Positions 1 to 7,893 of a stretch of DNA of 64,000 bases are shown here, piece by piece. Position 1 is the stretch's first letter, and every line of letters begins with the position of its first letter. The notes beneath the pieces are model-generated. The model saw only the letters and a program-made list of their open reading frames with translations, ran no database searches and had not been told where the DNA came from. The stretch is from JANLQX01 sp031368215. GTDB lineage: Bacteria; Actinomycetota; Acidimicrobiia; Acidimicrobiales; JANYDT01. The position numbers were made by a program, and so were the translations under genes. The stretch spans positions 27,547 to 91,546 of the forward strand of contig JANLRD010000270.1 of assembly GCA_031368215.1 (NCBI GenBank), in the 5' to 3' direction.

Positions 1-471
1 TGCGCCGACGGTGAGACCGAACCCGCCGCCCGGCTCGATCGAGAGGAGCGATGAACCGGCGACGATCACGAACATGGCGATGACGATGCGCCGATCGGCA
101 TGCTCCTTGGCGATCAGCCATGCGCCGAGGGCGGTGAACACCGCTTCGAGGTTGAGGAGCAGCGATGCACTCGCCGCGGGTGTCGTTCGCAGCCCGATCA
201 TGAGCAGCAGCGGGCCGGCCATGCCGCCGAACACCACGGCGAGCGCAAGCGGACCGAGATCGGAGCGCTGCAGCGTGGCCTCCCGTGTCCCCGAGGGACG
301 GGCGAGCAACGTCAGGCTGAGGATCAGCCCGCTGCCGAGGTAGAGCAACCCGGCGAGCACCTGCGAGTTGACGCCCTCGCCCAACCGCTTAGCGAAGGGC
401 GTCGCCGCGCCGAACACCACGGCGGCGCCGAGAGCATTTCGGACCCCGGGTGACAGCCGCATGATCGCCAA
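1..471 (-). CDS. EamA/DMT-family permease, C-terminus beyond the window
   Basis: Inner-membrane drug/metabolite-type permease; the substrate cannot be told. Reading from 471 the frame stays open to base 1, giving 157 codons, roughly the first half of a ~290-residue EamA protein. Early residues include GAAVVFGAATPFAK, the usual first EamA helix. Further hydrophobic helices follow, and TTPAASASLLLNLEAVFTA is typical of the helix-3/4 region. The TTG at 471 is chosen because GGGAG lies 8-9 bases upstream; ATG at 462 is an alternative. It is divergent from the mmpL gene with about 110 bp between them, so both may share control by the palindromes in that gap. The family call rests on helix pattern and sequence feel, not a search. 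Confidence 0.75.
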   Translation of the reverse strand, partial: MAIMRLSPGVRNALGAAVVFGAATPFAKRLGEGVNSQVLAGLLYLGSGLILSLTLLARPSGTREATLQRSDLGPLALAVVFGGMAGPLLLMIGLRTTPAASASLLLNLEAVFTALGAWLIAKEHADRRIVIAMFVIVAGSSLLSIEPGGGFGLTVGA

Positions 472-517
472 CGGTAGTTCTCCCTGGTTCGCTTCGAGTG
501 ACCCACGTAGCTTCCCG

Positions 518-572
518 ATACCCCCTAGGGCGTGAAGGGCAAGCTTGCATCGGATACCCCTGGGGGTATAAG
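518..572 (+). promoter_or_regulatory. mmpL promoter with CsoR-like palindromic operator
   Basis: A TTGCAT -35 box (545-550), 16-bp spacer and TATAAG -10 box (567-572) place the transcript start at about the ATG at 581, so the mRNA would be leaderless; the only GGAG is too close (2 bp) to work as a ribosome site. The palindrome ATACCCCTGGGGGTAT (554-569) fills the spacer and overlaps the -10 box. A degenerate half copy, ATACCCCCTAGGG, lies at 518-530. The ATACCCC/GGGGTAT pattern is the known operator style of CsoR/CstR/RcnR-family repressors. No csoR gene is in the window. Confidence 0.6.
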
Positions 573-580
573 TTGGAGCG

Positions 581-2755
581 ATGTCCGCTTCCGCCATGCC
601 CACTGCCGGCCGCACTGCACTCGACGATCCCGCGCCGAAGGACCACTGGTTCGCCCGGCTCGGGCGTTTCTCGGCGCGGCGACGCGAGCCGGTGATGCTG
701 GTCTGGCTCGTCGTGGTCCTGGGAGCGGCCCCCTTGGCCGTCACCCTCAACGGTGCCCTCTCGGGTGCCGGGTGGGAGGCCCAGGGTTCGATCGCCCAGA
801 AGGTTCGAGACGAGCTCCGAGCCGACTTCCCGGGCGTCGGGGCCGAAGCGGCAGTGGTGGTCGTCCGCCAGAAGACGCCGTTCACCGACGATCCGGGCGC
901 GGTGAACGCCGTCGTGAAGGGGCTCACTGGCTCGAAGGGTGTCAAGGGTGTGGCCGACCCGCTGGCGATGCCCGCCGACGCCGGGATGATCTCGCGCGAC
1001 GGCCTCACCGCCCTGATCCCGGTGCAGCTCAGCGCGAAGAACGACGCGCAGTTACCTGAATCAGCGGGAGCGGTCATCGCCCGCGTCGCATCGCTCGAGC
1101 TGCCCGACGGCGCACGCGCCGAAGTGACAGGCGAGTGGCCGGTGTGGAGCGACTTCAATACGTCGAACGAGGAAGCACTCCACAAGGCGGAGCTGCTGTC
1201 GGGTCTACCGACGATGATCCTGCTGTTCATCGCATTCGGATCGGCGATCGCCGCCGGCCTACCACTGCTGCTCGCGGTGTCGGGCATTGCCGTGGGGTTC
1301 GCCGGGCTCCACCTGGCGACGTCGATCACGCCGCTGTCGGTGTGGTCGATGAACTTCTCGATGATGATCGGCTTGGCGGTGGGGATCGACTACGCGCTCT
1401 TCATCGTGTCGCGCTATCGGGAGGAACGGGAGGACGGGAAGGACGCGTCCGAAGCCATGGCCTCGACGCTCGACACCGCGGGCAAGGCCGTGTTTCTCTC
1501 TGCGCTCACGGTGGTTCTTTCGCTCGCCGCAGTGTTCCTGGTGCCGGTCATGGTGTTTCGAGCGATGGCGCTGGGGATGATCTTCTCCGTCGTTGCCGTC
1601 GCCACGGCGTCGCTCACGCTGCTCCCAGCGGTGCTCGTCGCTCTCGGCGATCGCGTGCTCGTGGCACGCGGGCATGATGACCCGGACCGGAGCGCGGAAG
1701 GACGCTGGACCCGCTGGACGGCCCGCGCCATGAAGCACCCGGGGATCACCCTGGCGGCGGGCCTCGGCGTTCTGCTGCTCCTCGCCGCTCCCGCGTTGGG
1801 GATGCGCTTGGGGATGCCCGGTGCGCGCGTCGTCGACGAAGGCCGGTCGAGTCGCGATGGCTACGAGATGCTCGTGTCCGGCTTCGGGCCCGGTGCCGCC
1901 GCACCGCTCTTCGTCACGGTCGACGCGGCCCAGGCACAAGCAGTCGTCACCACTGCTCGGGCCGACGCCGGTGCTGTGGATGCCCGCGTCGTGGCCGAAC
2001 CGTCCAACGGAAGCGGTCGCACCGTGGTACGGGTGACGCCGGGCTCGGCCGTCGATGACAAGGCGACGGGTCAGCTCGTCGGTCGCCTTCGGCGGAGCGT
2101 TGTGGCGGCGGCGCCCACTGCGTCGGTGGGAGGCCCCGCCGCGCAGAACTACGACCTGACCGGGGTGCTGACGGGTCGCGCCCCGATCGCCATCGCGGCG
2201 ATCACTCTCGTGGCGTTCCTCTTGCTGCTCACCGTGTTCCGAAGCCTTGCGCTGGCCATCTCCTCGATCCTGCTGAACTTCATCAGCGTGGGTGCGGCGT
2301 TCGGTTTCGCCACCCTGGTGTTCCAGCGCGGATGGGGCGCCGGTCTGCTCGGCATCCAGCACCAGGGGTTCGTCGACGCCTGGGCGCCGCTGTTCTTCTT
2401 CGCCCTGCTCTTCGGGTTGTCGATGGACTACCAGCTGTTCCTGCTGGCGGCGATTCGGGAACGGTACGAAGCGACCGGTGACACCCAACTGGCGATCCGA
2501 GACGGCATCGCCCGAACCGGGCGTCCGATCACCAACGCTGCGCTCATCATGATCGTGGTGTTCATCGCGTTCGGCGTGACCGGGCCGATCCCGCCGACCG
2601 AGCTCGGCGTGACCCTGGCACTCGCGGTGCTCCTCGACGCAACGGTCGTGCGCATGATGCTCGTGCCGTCGCTGATGAAGCTCCTCGGCGAGCGCAACTG
2701 GTGGATCCCGTCGTGGCTCGACCGGCGTCTGCCCCGGGTCCACTTCTCGCACTGA
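581..2755 (+). CDS. MMPL-family RND transporter
   Basis: Proton-driven exporter of the actinobacterial MmpL type in the cytoplasmic membrane, probably moving lipids or hydrophobic compounds outward. It has 724 residues in two MMPL repeats. TM1 is near residues 39-60, a periplasmic domain follows to about 205, then a helix bundle. Each repeat carries the family's paired Asp-Tyr proton-relay motif: D270-Y271 in GLAVGIDY and D616-Y617 in GLSMDY. Length is shorter than mycobacterial MmpL3 because the large cytoplasmic tail is missing. ATG 581 is supported by the promoter position (leaderless). The operator in its promoter suggests metal- or sulfur-stress control, which is unusual for this family and is inference. 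Confidence 0.92.
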   Translation: MSASAMPTAGRTALDDPAPKDHWFARLGRFSARRREPVMLVWLVVVLGAAPLAVTLNGALSGAGWEAQGSIAQKVRDELRADFPGVGAEAAVVVVRQKTPFTDDPGAVNAVVKGLTGSKGVKGVADPLAMPADAGMISRDGLTALIPVQLSAKNDAQLPESAGAVIARVASLELPDGARAEVTGEWPVWSDFNTSNEEALHKAELLSGLPTMILLFIAFGSAIAAGLPLLLAVSGIAVGFAGLHLATSITPLSVWSMNFSMMIGLAVGIDYALFIVSRYREEREDGKDASEAMASTLDTAGKAVFLSALTVVLSLAAVFLVPVMVFRAMALGMIFSVVAVATASLTLLPAVLVALGDRVLVARGHDDPDRSAEGRWTRWTARAMKHPGITLAAGLGVLLLLAAPALGMRLGMPGARVVDEGRSSRDGYEMLVSGFGPGAAAPLFVTVDAAQAQAVVTTARADAGAVDARVVAEPSNGSGRTVVRVTPGSAVDDKATGQLVGRLRRSVVAAAPTASVGGPAAQNYDLTGVLTGRAPIAIAAITLVAFLLLLTVFRSLALAISSILLNFISVGAAFGFATLVFQRGWGAGLLGIQHQGFVDAWAPLFFFALLFGLSMDYQLFLLAAIRERYEATGDTQLAIRDGIARTGRPITNAALIMIVVFIAFGVTGPIPPTELGVTLALAVLLDATVVRMMLVPSLMKLLGERNWWIPSWLDRRLPRVHFSH

Positions 2756-2786
2756 GCGCTCATGGGGCGCGCCGCACCGGTCGCCT

Positions 2787-3230
2787 TCAGGCGTGCGCCT
2801 CCGTCGATCCGGTCGGTGGAGCGCCAGCGCTCTGCACCGTGTGGGCGTGTATCTCGCGGGTGAGCTCGCGGATCTCCTTGACGATCAGGTCGGCCTCGAT
2901 GTTCGTCTCGTAGTCATGCCGTGCCAGTTCGCTGCTGATCTGGTCCTCCCGCTTGGAGGCGATGAGCAAGATGGCGCCCTGCATCGCGGCAAGGCACGAC
3001 AGGATCAGGTTGAGCAGGATGAACGGGTACTTGTCGAAGCCGACGTTGCGGTTGCCGATCATCCAGCCGGCAAGGAACACGAGCGCTGCGAACACGAAGC
3101 CCCACGAACCCATGCCGTTGCGCAAACGGTCGGCGGCGCGTTCACCGCGGGTGAGCTTGTCCCCCGACCGAACCGCGGGGTGCGGATGCTGGCTCGGGCG
3201 CTTGATAGAGAAGTTCTGGAATGTCTTCAT
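2787..3230 (-). CDS. DUF1003 membrane protein
   Basis: Protein of 147 residues matching the DUF1003 family. A polar N-terminus is followed by a first membrane segment near residues 42-60 (GFVFAALVFLAGWM). The family signature comes next: a YPFILLNLILSCLAAMQ stretch leading into the second membrane segment, then the polar ASKREDQISSELARHDYE region. The C-terminus is a charged, probably coiled-coil tail. The biochemical role of DUF1003 proteins is not established. It converges on the mmpL gene and lies divergent from the LLM oxidoreductase gene. Confidence 0.85.
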   Translation of the reverse strand: MKTFQNFSIKRPSQHPHPAVRSGDKLTRGERAADRLRNGMGSWGFVFAALVFLAGWMIGNRNVGFDKYPFILLNLILSCLAAMQGAILLIASKREDQISSELARHDYETNIEADLIVKEIRELTREIHAHTVQSAGAPPTGSTEAHA

Positions 3231-3332
3231 CGTCCGAGTCTCGCTCTGATTGCGTGAGAGATGGCGTTCCGGGCCGGGAGGGGCCTACCGTGGTCGTCAC
3301 GCGAAGTGCGCTCCCGAAGGGGTAGGTCGAGG

Positions 3333-4595
3333 ATGAAGTTCGTCTGGTTCAACCTGATGCCGTGGCCGGATCTCCCCGACGACTTCCGGGCCAACCACCG
3401 TTCCGTGTGGGTCGACATCGATCAGAAGCTCTTCGATCCGGTTCGCGCCAACGCGCTGTACCACCAGTACATGGACCAGCTCGAGTACGCCGATGCCATG
3501 GGCTTTGACGGCATCGGCGTCAACGAGCACCACCAGAACGCCTACGGCATCATGCCGAGCCCGAACATCATCGCGGCCGGTCTGGCCCGCCGCACCAGCA
3601 AGGCAGCGATCTGCGTCATCGGCAACTCGATCGCGCTCTACAACCCACCGATCCGTGTGGCCGAGGAGTTCGCCATGCTCGACTGCATCAGCGGCGGTCG
3701 ACTCGTCGCCGGCTTCCCTGTGGGTACGCCGATGGACACGAACTTCTCCTACGGCCAGATCCCCGCACTGACCCGCAAGAAGTACGCCGAGAACCACGAG
3801 CTGATCATGCGGGCGTGGAAGGAGACGGAGCCGTTCGCGTTCGATGGGCAGTTCAACCAGCTGCGCTACGTGAACTGCTGGCCGAAGCCGATCCAGCAGC
3901 CCCATCCGCCGATCTACATCCCCGGTGGCGGCTCGATCGAGACCTGGGACTTCTGCATCGAGAACGACTACAACTACTCCTACCTGTCGTACTCCGGATA
4001 CAAGGCCGGCAAGATGCTTCTCGACGGCTACTGGGAACGGGTTGCCGCGCTCGGCAAGGACGACTCGCCGTTCCGGGCCGCGTTCGCGCAGACCATCTGT
4101 GTGGCCGAGAACGATGCCCAGGCCGAAGAGCTCTATGCCGAGCACATCTTGTACTTCTACAACCGATGCCTTCACGTCTACCCCGGCTTCGCCGATCCGC
4201 CCGGGTACCGCACCGTCAAGACGATCAAAGCCGGTGCACTGAGCCAGCTCCGTCGCTCCAACCAGAAGAGCTTCACCCAGCTCACGTGGAAGGACCTGGT
4301 GGAGGGCGGCTATGTGATCGCCGGCGGGCCGGACACGGTTCGGGAACGCATGGAGGAGATGATCAAGTCGCTGCGCGTCGGTTTGGTCTTCGGTCTCTTC
4401 CACCAGGGCTCGATGCCCGATTGGCTCACCCGCTACAACACCCAGATGTTCGCCGAGAAGGTCATGCCCCAGCTTCGCAACATGTGGCCGGAATACGACA
4501 GCGACAACCGCTGGTGGATCAAACCGCTCGAGGGGCGCGTGCAGCCGGAGGTCTCGTTCGAGGACCGGTTACGCGATGGCCTCAGGCCGTCGTGA
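3333..4595 (+). CDS. LLM-class flavin-dependent oxidoreductase
   Basis: Luciferase-like monooxygenase (TIM barrel, reduced FMN or F420 as cofactor), 420 residues. The N-terminus MKFVWFNLMPWPDLP and the DGIGVNEHHQNAYG segment near residues 55-70 are typical of this group; AEEFAMLDCISGGRLVAGFPVG follows near 110-130. The ATG at 3333 is chosen over the in-frame ATG at 3261 because AAGGGG lies 10 bases upstream and the protein then starts at the usual family position. Its stop overlaps the start of the next gene (GTGA at 4592), so an alpha/beta hydrolase is translationally coupled. The pairing suggests a Baeyer-Villiger-like or hydroxylating step followed by hydrolysis, but the substrate is unknown. 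Confidence 0.9.
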   Translation: MKFVWFNLMPWPDLPDDFRANHRSVWVDIDQKLFDPVRANALYHQYMDQLEYADAMGFDGIGVNEHHQNAYGIMPSPNIIAAGLARRTSKAAICVIGNSIALYNPPIRVAEEFAMLDCISGGRLVAGFPVGTPMDTNFSYGQIPALTRKKYAENHELIMRAWKETEPFAFDGQFNQLRYVNCWPKPIQQPHPPIYIPGGGSIETWDFCIENDYNYSYLSYSGYKAGKMLLDGYWERVAALGKDDSPFRAAFAQTICVAENDAQAEELYAEHILYFYNRCLHVYPGFADPPGYRTVKTIKAGALSQLRRSNQKSFTQLTWKDLVEGGYVIAGGPDTVRERMEEMIKSLRVGLVFGLFHQGSMPDWLTRYNTQMFAEKVMPQLRNMWPEYDSDNRWWIKPLEGRVQPEVSFEDRLRDGLRPS

Positions 4596-5434
4596 GCTCG
4601 GCGTTGCCCAGCTCGTTTTCCGTCACCACGGGGCGGGGCATTGCGTCGGAGGTCCGTGTCTTCGGGACGGACGGACCGGCCGTGGTGTTCCTCCACGGCA
4701 CCACCGGTCTCTTCGACGACGAGCCGATGCTAAGCGCGCTTAGCACCGGGTCGCGGTTCCGCGTGTTCGCCCCCGCTCTGCCCGGCTACGGGCCCGAGTC
4801 CGACGATTCCGGTGAGACGCAGCTCGACGACATGCTCGACGTGGCCCTGCACGGTTGGGACCTCGTCGACGCCATCAAGTCTGAGGTCGGGCTGGCGGGA
4901 CCCGTGCATCTTGTCGGTCAGGACGTCGGTGCCATGATCGCGTCAGAGATGGCCGCGGTCGCTCGTCACGACGTTGACCGGCTCGGGCTCGTCAGCCCGC
5001 TCGGCATGTGGGTGGCGTCGGCACCGATCCCCGACATCTTCGCCATGCTCCCGTTCGAGTTCCCGGCCGCGCTGTTCTCCGACATCGGGCTCGGCACACA
5101 GCTGCTCACGAAGGGCCTCGACTTCGAGGATCCGAAAGCGATCGAGGCCTTCCAGGTGCGGAACTCGCGTCGGCTGGGGTTCATGGGCAAGTTGCTCTTC
5201 CCCGTCCCGAACCGCCGCCTGTCGACACGGGCATATCGCATCTCAGCGCCGACGCATGTCGTCTGGGGTGCCAACGACAACCTCACGCCAGTCGATCCGT
5301 ATCGCGCGGCGTGGGACTCGGCGATCACGCTGGCGACGAGCACGGTGGTCGACGATGCCGGTCACAGCGTCCACGTGGAGCAGGGTCAACTATGCGCGCG
5401 GATCATCGGGGACTTCCTCGCCGGATTACGGTGA
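4592..5434 (+). CDS. Alpha/beta hydrolase with Asp-type nucleophile elbow
   Basis: Alpha/beta-fold hydrolase of 280 residues. The GTG at 4592 overlaps the LLM stop by four bases and starts the conserved fold; the much longer open frame upstream is a shadow of the LLM gene. Oxyanion-hole strand VVFLHGTTG is near residues 31-39. The nucleophile elbow reads GQDVGAM, with Asp rather than Ser, the pattern of epoxide hydrolases and haloalkane dehalogenases. The acid WGANDN and the catalytic His in AGHSVHVEQ follow in order. It is probably a cytosolic partner of the upstream flavin oxidoreductase. The exact substrate class cannot be read from sequence. Confidence 0.88.
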   Translation: MSSALPSSFSVTTGRGIASEVRVFGTDGPAVVFLHGTTGLFDDEPMLSALSTGSRFRVFAPALPGYGPESDDSGETQLDDMLDVALHGWDLVDAIKSEVGLAGPVHLVGQDVGAMIASEMAAVARHDVDRLGLVSPLGMWVASAPIPDIFAMLPFEFPAALFSDIGLGTQLLTKGLDFEDPKAIEAFQVRNSRRLGFMGKLLFPVPNRRLSTRAYRISAPTHVVWGANDNLTPVDPYRAAWDSAITLATSTVVDDAGHSVHVEQGQLCARIIGDFLAGLR

Positions 5435-5480
5435 GGTCACGCGTGATGGGGCAGCGCTCGGTGGCGCGAGACTCTCTCGG

Positions 5481-6005
5481 GTGGAACTGATCACGGCGCG
5501 ACTGGCGCTCCGCCCGGCGTCACCGGAGCATGTAGATCTCCATGTCGAGCTCGACGCCGATCCCGAGGTGATGCGCTACATCAGCGGCGGCCGGGCGAGC
5601 ACACGCGAGGAGATCGAGAGGATCGTTCGCGAGGTGCGAGGTACTCGTTGGACAGCGACGCTGCTCGATTCGGAGCTGTTCGTCGGATGGTTCTCCCTTC
5701 GCTCGAGCGCACCCGCCGAGTTCGAGCTCGGCTACCGGTTGAGCCGAGCCATGTGGGGTCAGGGGCTCGCAACGGAAGGAACGAGGGCGCTCGTCGATCA
5801 TGCGTTCACCGCCCGTGACGCTGCGCGGGTCTGGGCCCAGACCATGACCGTGAACGCGCGGTCGCGCGCCGTGATGGAACGCTGCGGCCTTCACTACGTG
5901 CGGACGTTCCACTACGACTGGCCTGAGGCGATCGAAGGCGGCGACGAAGGTGACGTCGAATACGATCTCGCCCGCGAGGGGTGGCTCGCGTTGTGCAACG
6001 GGTGA
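5481..6005 (+). CDS. GNAT-family N-acetyltransferase
   Basis: RimJ/RimL-type acetyltransferase of 174 residues transferring acetyl from acetyl-CoA to an unknown amine. The opening VELITARLALRPASPEHV is the classic start of this subfamily; FELGYRLSRAMWGQGLATEG carries the acetyl-CoA loop (Q-x-x-G-x-A/G type) near residues 77-96, and ARSRAVMERCGL is the conserved C-terminal motif. GTG 5481 is the only start codon well placed for the fold, though no strong ribosome site precedes it. It lies 46 bp after the hydrolase gene and may be the last gene of that operon. Confidence 0.85.
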   Translation: MELITARLALRPASPEHVDLHVELDADPEVMRYISGGRASTREEIERIVREVRGTRWTATLLDSELFVGWFSLRSSAPAEFELGYRLSRAMWGQGLATEGTRALVDHAFTARDAARVWAQTMTVNARSRAVMERCGLHYVRTFHYDWPEAIEGGDEGDVEYDLAREGWLALCNG

Positions 6006-6026
6006 TGAGTTGCCCGGTCACCGTTG

Positions 6027-6116
6027 CCTACGTAGGCCAGCTCACTCGCATGGGCCGCGAAACCATGGATTTTCGCCGGTCAGCTGGCCCGAGCGAGCCA
6101 GCCGGCCCACAGGGTT
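6027..6116 (+). repeat. 90-bp palindromic element, copy 1
   Basis: First copy of a 90-bp sequence that recurs at 6301-6390 in the same orientation with only a few differences. Its ends are complementary: GGCCAGCTCACTCGC near the left matches GCGAGCCAGCCGGCC near the right, so the element can fold into a hairpin. The interior contains GAAACCATGGATTTTCGC in both copies. It looks like a REP/MITE-type element rather than coding DNA. Its right edge coincides with the point where the adjacent GNAT remnant loses similarity to its family. Confidence 0.8.
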
Positions 6117-6214
6117 ATGGGGGACTGGGGATTGCGGGCCTGGCCGAACTGGTCGTCGTTCAGTAGCCCGATCACGTCACCGAGATCCGACTCGACCGCG
6201 CGGCGGAACTCCAT
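6080..6214 (-). pseudogene. Truncated GNAT acetyltransferase remnant
   Basis: Reading from the ATG at 6214 the product begins MEFRRAVESDLGDVIGLL and continues NDDQFGQARN, which is the typical first helix of a small GNAT protein. After about 30 residues the frame runs into the 90-bp repeat copy 1 and ends. The remaining ~120 residues of a normal GNAT are absent. The simplest reading is that element insertion or associated deletion removed the 3' part. Not expected to be functional. Confidence 0.6.
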
Positions 6215-6300
6215 GGCGTGAGTAGCGTCCTTACGAGGCGCCCACTCCGCAGTCACGGCCCCCACGCTAGGCCGCCAGACAATCGCCCCCGGGGAGCACA

Positions 6301-6390
6301 CCTACGTGGGCCAGCTCACTCGCATGGGCCGGGAAACCATGGATTTTCGCGGGTTGGCTGGCCCGAGCGAGCCAGCTGGCCCACAGGGTG
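6301..6390 (+). repeat. 90-bp palindromic element, copy 2
   Basis: Second copy of the element at 6027-6116. Here the terminal complementarity is better: TGGGCCAGCTCACTCGC against GCGAGCCAGCTGGCCCA. The octamer CCTACGTG occurs at its left edge (6301-6308) and again just past its right edge (6400-6407), which could be a target duplication or a coincidence. It ends 10 bp before the stop codon of the secreted protein gene and might also act as its terminator. Confidence 0.8.
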
Positions 6391-6400
6391 TTGTGCGGAC

Positions 6401-7738
6401 CTACGTGACGATCAGCCCCAAGGCGATGCTCGCAGCGAGGGTGCCCGAGCTACCCGTCAAGGTCAACGGGTAGGTGCCGGGCGTCGCGCCGAGGGGCACG
6501 GTCACGGTGAGCGAGACGTTCGGGGCGCTTCCGCTCGCCGAGATCGTGACACCGGCAGGGAGCCCGGACACGACGAACGTGATCGAGCCGGCGAAGCCGC
6601 CGGTCGGCGTGATCGTCACGCCGTAGGACGACGAGGCGCCACGGGCGATCGTGAGGCCGGACGGCGTGGCGCTCAATCCGAATCCACCGGTTGGGGCGAA
6701 CACGTTGAGAATCATCGGGTACGAGCGGGTGACCGATCCGGCCACGCCGACGATGCTGAGCGGGTAGGACCCCGCGGCAACGGCAGTCGTGGCGTTGAAG
6801 ATCAACGTTGAGTCACCGAAGGTGGGGTTGGGGATGAAGGTGGCGGAAACTCCGGGCGGTAGGCCGTTCACTCCGAGGGTCACGATCGGTGCGGTCGGAC
6901 CGACGAGGCGGTATCCGATCTGCGAGGAGACGGTGCCGCCGATCTGCAGGTTGGCCGAGGCCGGGACGACGAGGGCGAAGTCAGGGGTGCTCGTGACGCT
7001 GAGGATCACGGCGGTGAAGCGGGCGTTGAGTGGATCAGAAGTGGCCTTGATCGTCACCGTGTAGCGACCGTTGGGCGTCGACACCGACGGCGTCGCATAG
7101 AGGACGGTGCCGCCTCTGGTCGGATTCGGGGCGAAGTTCGACGTGACCCCCGTCGGAAGGCCCGTCGCACTGAAGGTCACGTCGCCGGCATAGCCACCGG
7201 ATCGGTCGACGGTGAAGCCGAACGCTGCGGTCTGTCCGGTGACGACCGCCACCTCGGGATTGTCCGCACGAATACCGAACGACGGCGTGGCCACGGGTGG
7301 CGGCGGTATGGTCACGGGTGGCGGTGGTGTGGTCACGGGTGGCGGTGAGACCGAGCCGACGACGTCGAGGTACACGGTGAGGCTCTTCGCCGGCGCCCGC
7401 GAGATGGTGCGGGCCGTGACGGCGAACATACCCGGCGGTGTGGTCGTCGGGACGCTGATCGACAACTCGTATTGGCTGCTGCTCGACTGGCTGACCGACG
7501 TCGTGGCGCCGGCCGGTGCACCACTGAACGCGAAACCGATGGAGCCGACCTTGCCGGTCGTCTTGATGATGAACGGATAGCGAGCGGTGGCACCGGGGGC
7601 GACAGTCTGGCGTGGCTGCAAGATGATCGACACGCTCCGCGGTGCTGCCGACGCAGGAACCGCAGCCGCGGATCCGACGGCGAAGAGGGAGAAGAGAACA
7701 GCCGCGAGCACTCCACGGACACGGCGATGTGCAGTCAT
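6401..7738 (-). CDS. Secreted protein with tandem Ig-like/Big-type domains
   Basis: Exported protein of 445 residues. An N-terminal signal peptide (RVRGVLAAVLFSLFAVGSAA) ends near an AxA cleavage site around residue 30. A first beta domain follows, then a proline-rich PPPVTTPPPPVTIPPPP linker near residues 135-155. After that come about three ~90-residue repeats. Each holds a GFAGSITF-like strand, a GLP-x-GV turn and a family of x-F-x-P-N-P motifs. Similar repeats occur in bacterial surface and adhesion proteins. ATG 7738 is chosen because it opens the signal peptide. No catalytic motif is seen, so a structural or binding role at the cell surface is likely. The stop is next to repeat copy 2. 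Confidence 0.75.
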   Translation of the reverse strand: MTAHRRVRGVLAAVLFSLFAVGSAAAVPASAAPRSVSIILQPRQTVAPGATARYPFIIKTTGKVGSIGFAFSGAPAGATTSVSQSSSSQYELSISVPTTTPPGMFAVTARTISRAPAKSLTVYLDVVGSVSPPPVTTPPPPVTIPPPPVATPSFGIRADNPEVAVVTGQTAAFGFTVDRSGGYAGDVTFSATGLPTGVTSNFAPNPTRGGTVLYATPSVSTPNGRYTVTIKATSDPLNARFTAVILSVTSTPDFALVVPASANLQIGGTVSSQIGYRLVGPTAPIVTLGVNGLPPGVSATFIPNPTFGDSTLIFNATTAVAAGSYPLSIVGVAGSVTRSYPMILNVFAPTGGFGLSATPSGLTIARGASSSYGVTITPTGGFAGSITFVVSGLPAGVTISASGSAPNVSLTVTVPLGATPGTYPLTLTGSSGTLAASIALGLIVT

Positions 7739-7893
7739 GGTCAGAGCGTGCGCGCCGTAGCAACTCCCGTCCAGAGGCGAACGCCTAGGCGCGGGTGGCC
7801 ATCCGTGCCCCCCGCTCGGGCCATCCGGCCCGGCTCCTGCCCCCGTGGCGGCGACCTGGCCCCGCCCGCTCGTTCCCCACGGGCGCGTGAGGC

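Noticed and set aside
1259..2752. A 497-residue minus-strand frame across the mmpL gene
   Set aside because: Composition (His/Arg/Asp-rich) is that of a GC-driven antisense shadow; the plus-strand mmpL frame has all the family motifs.
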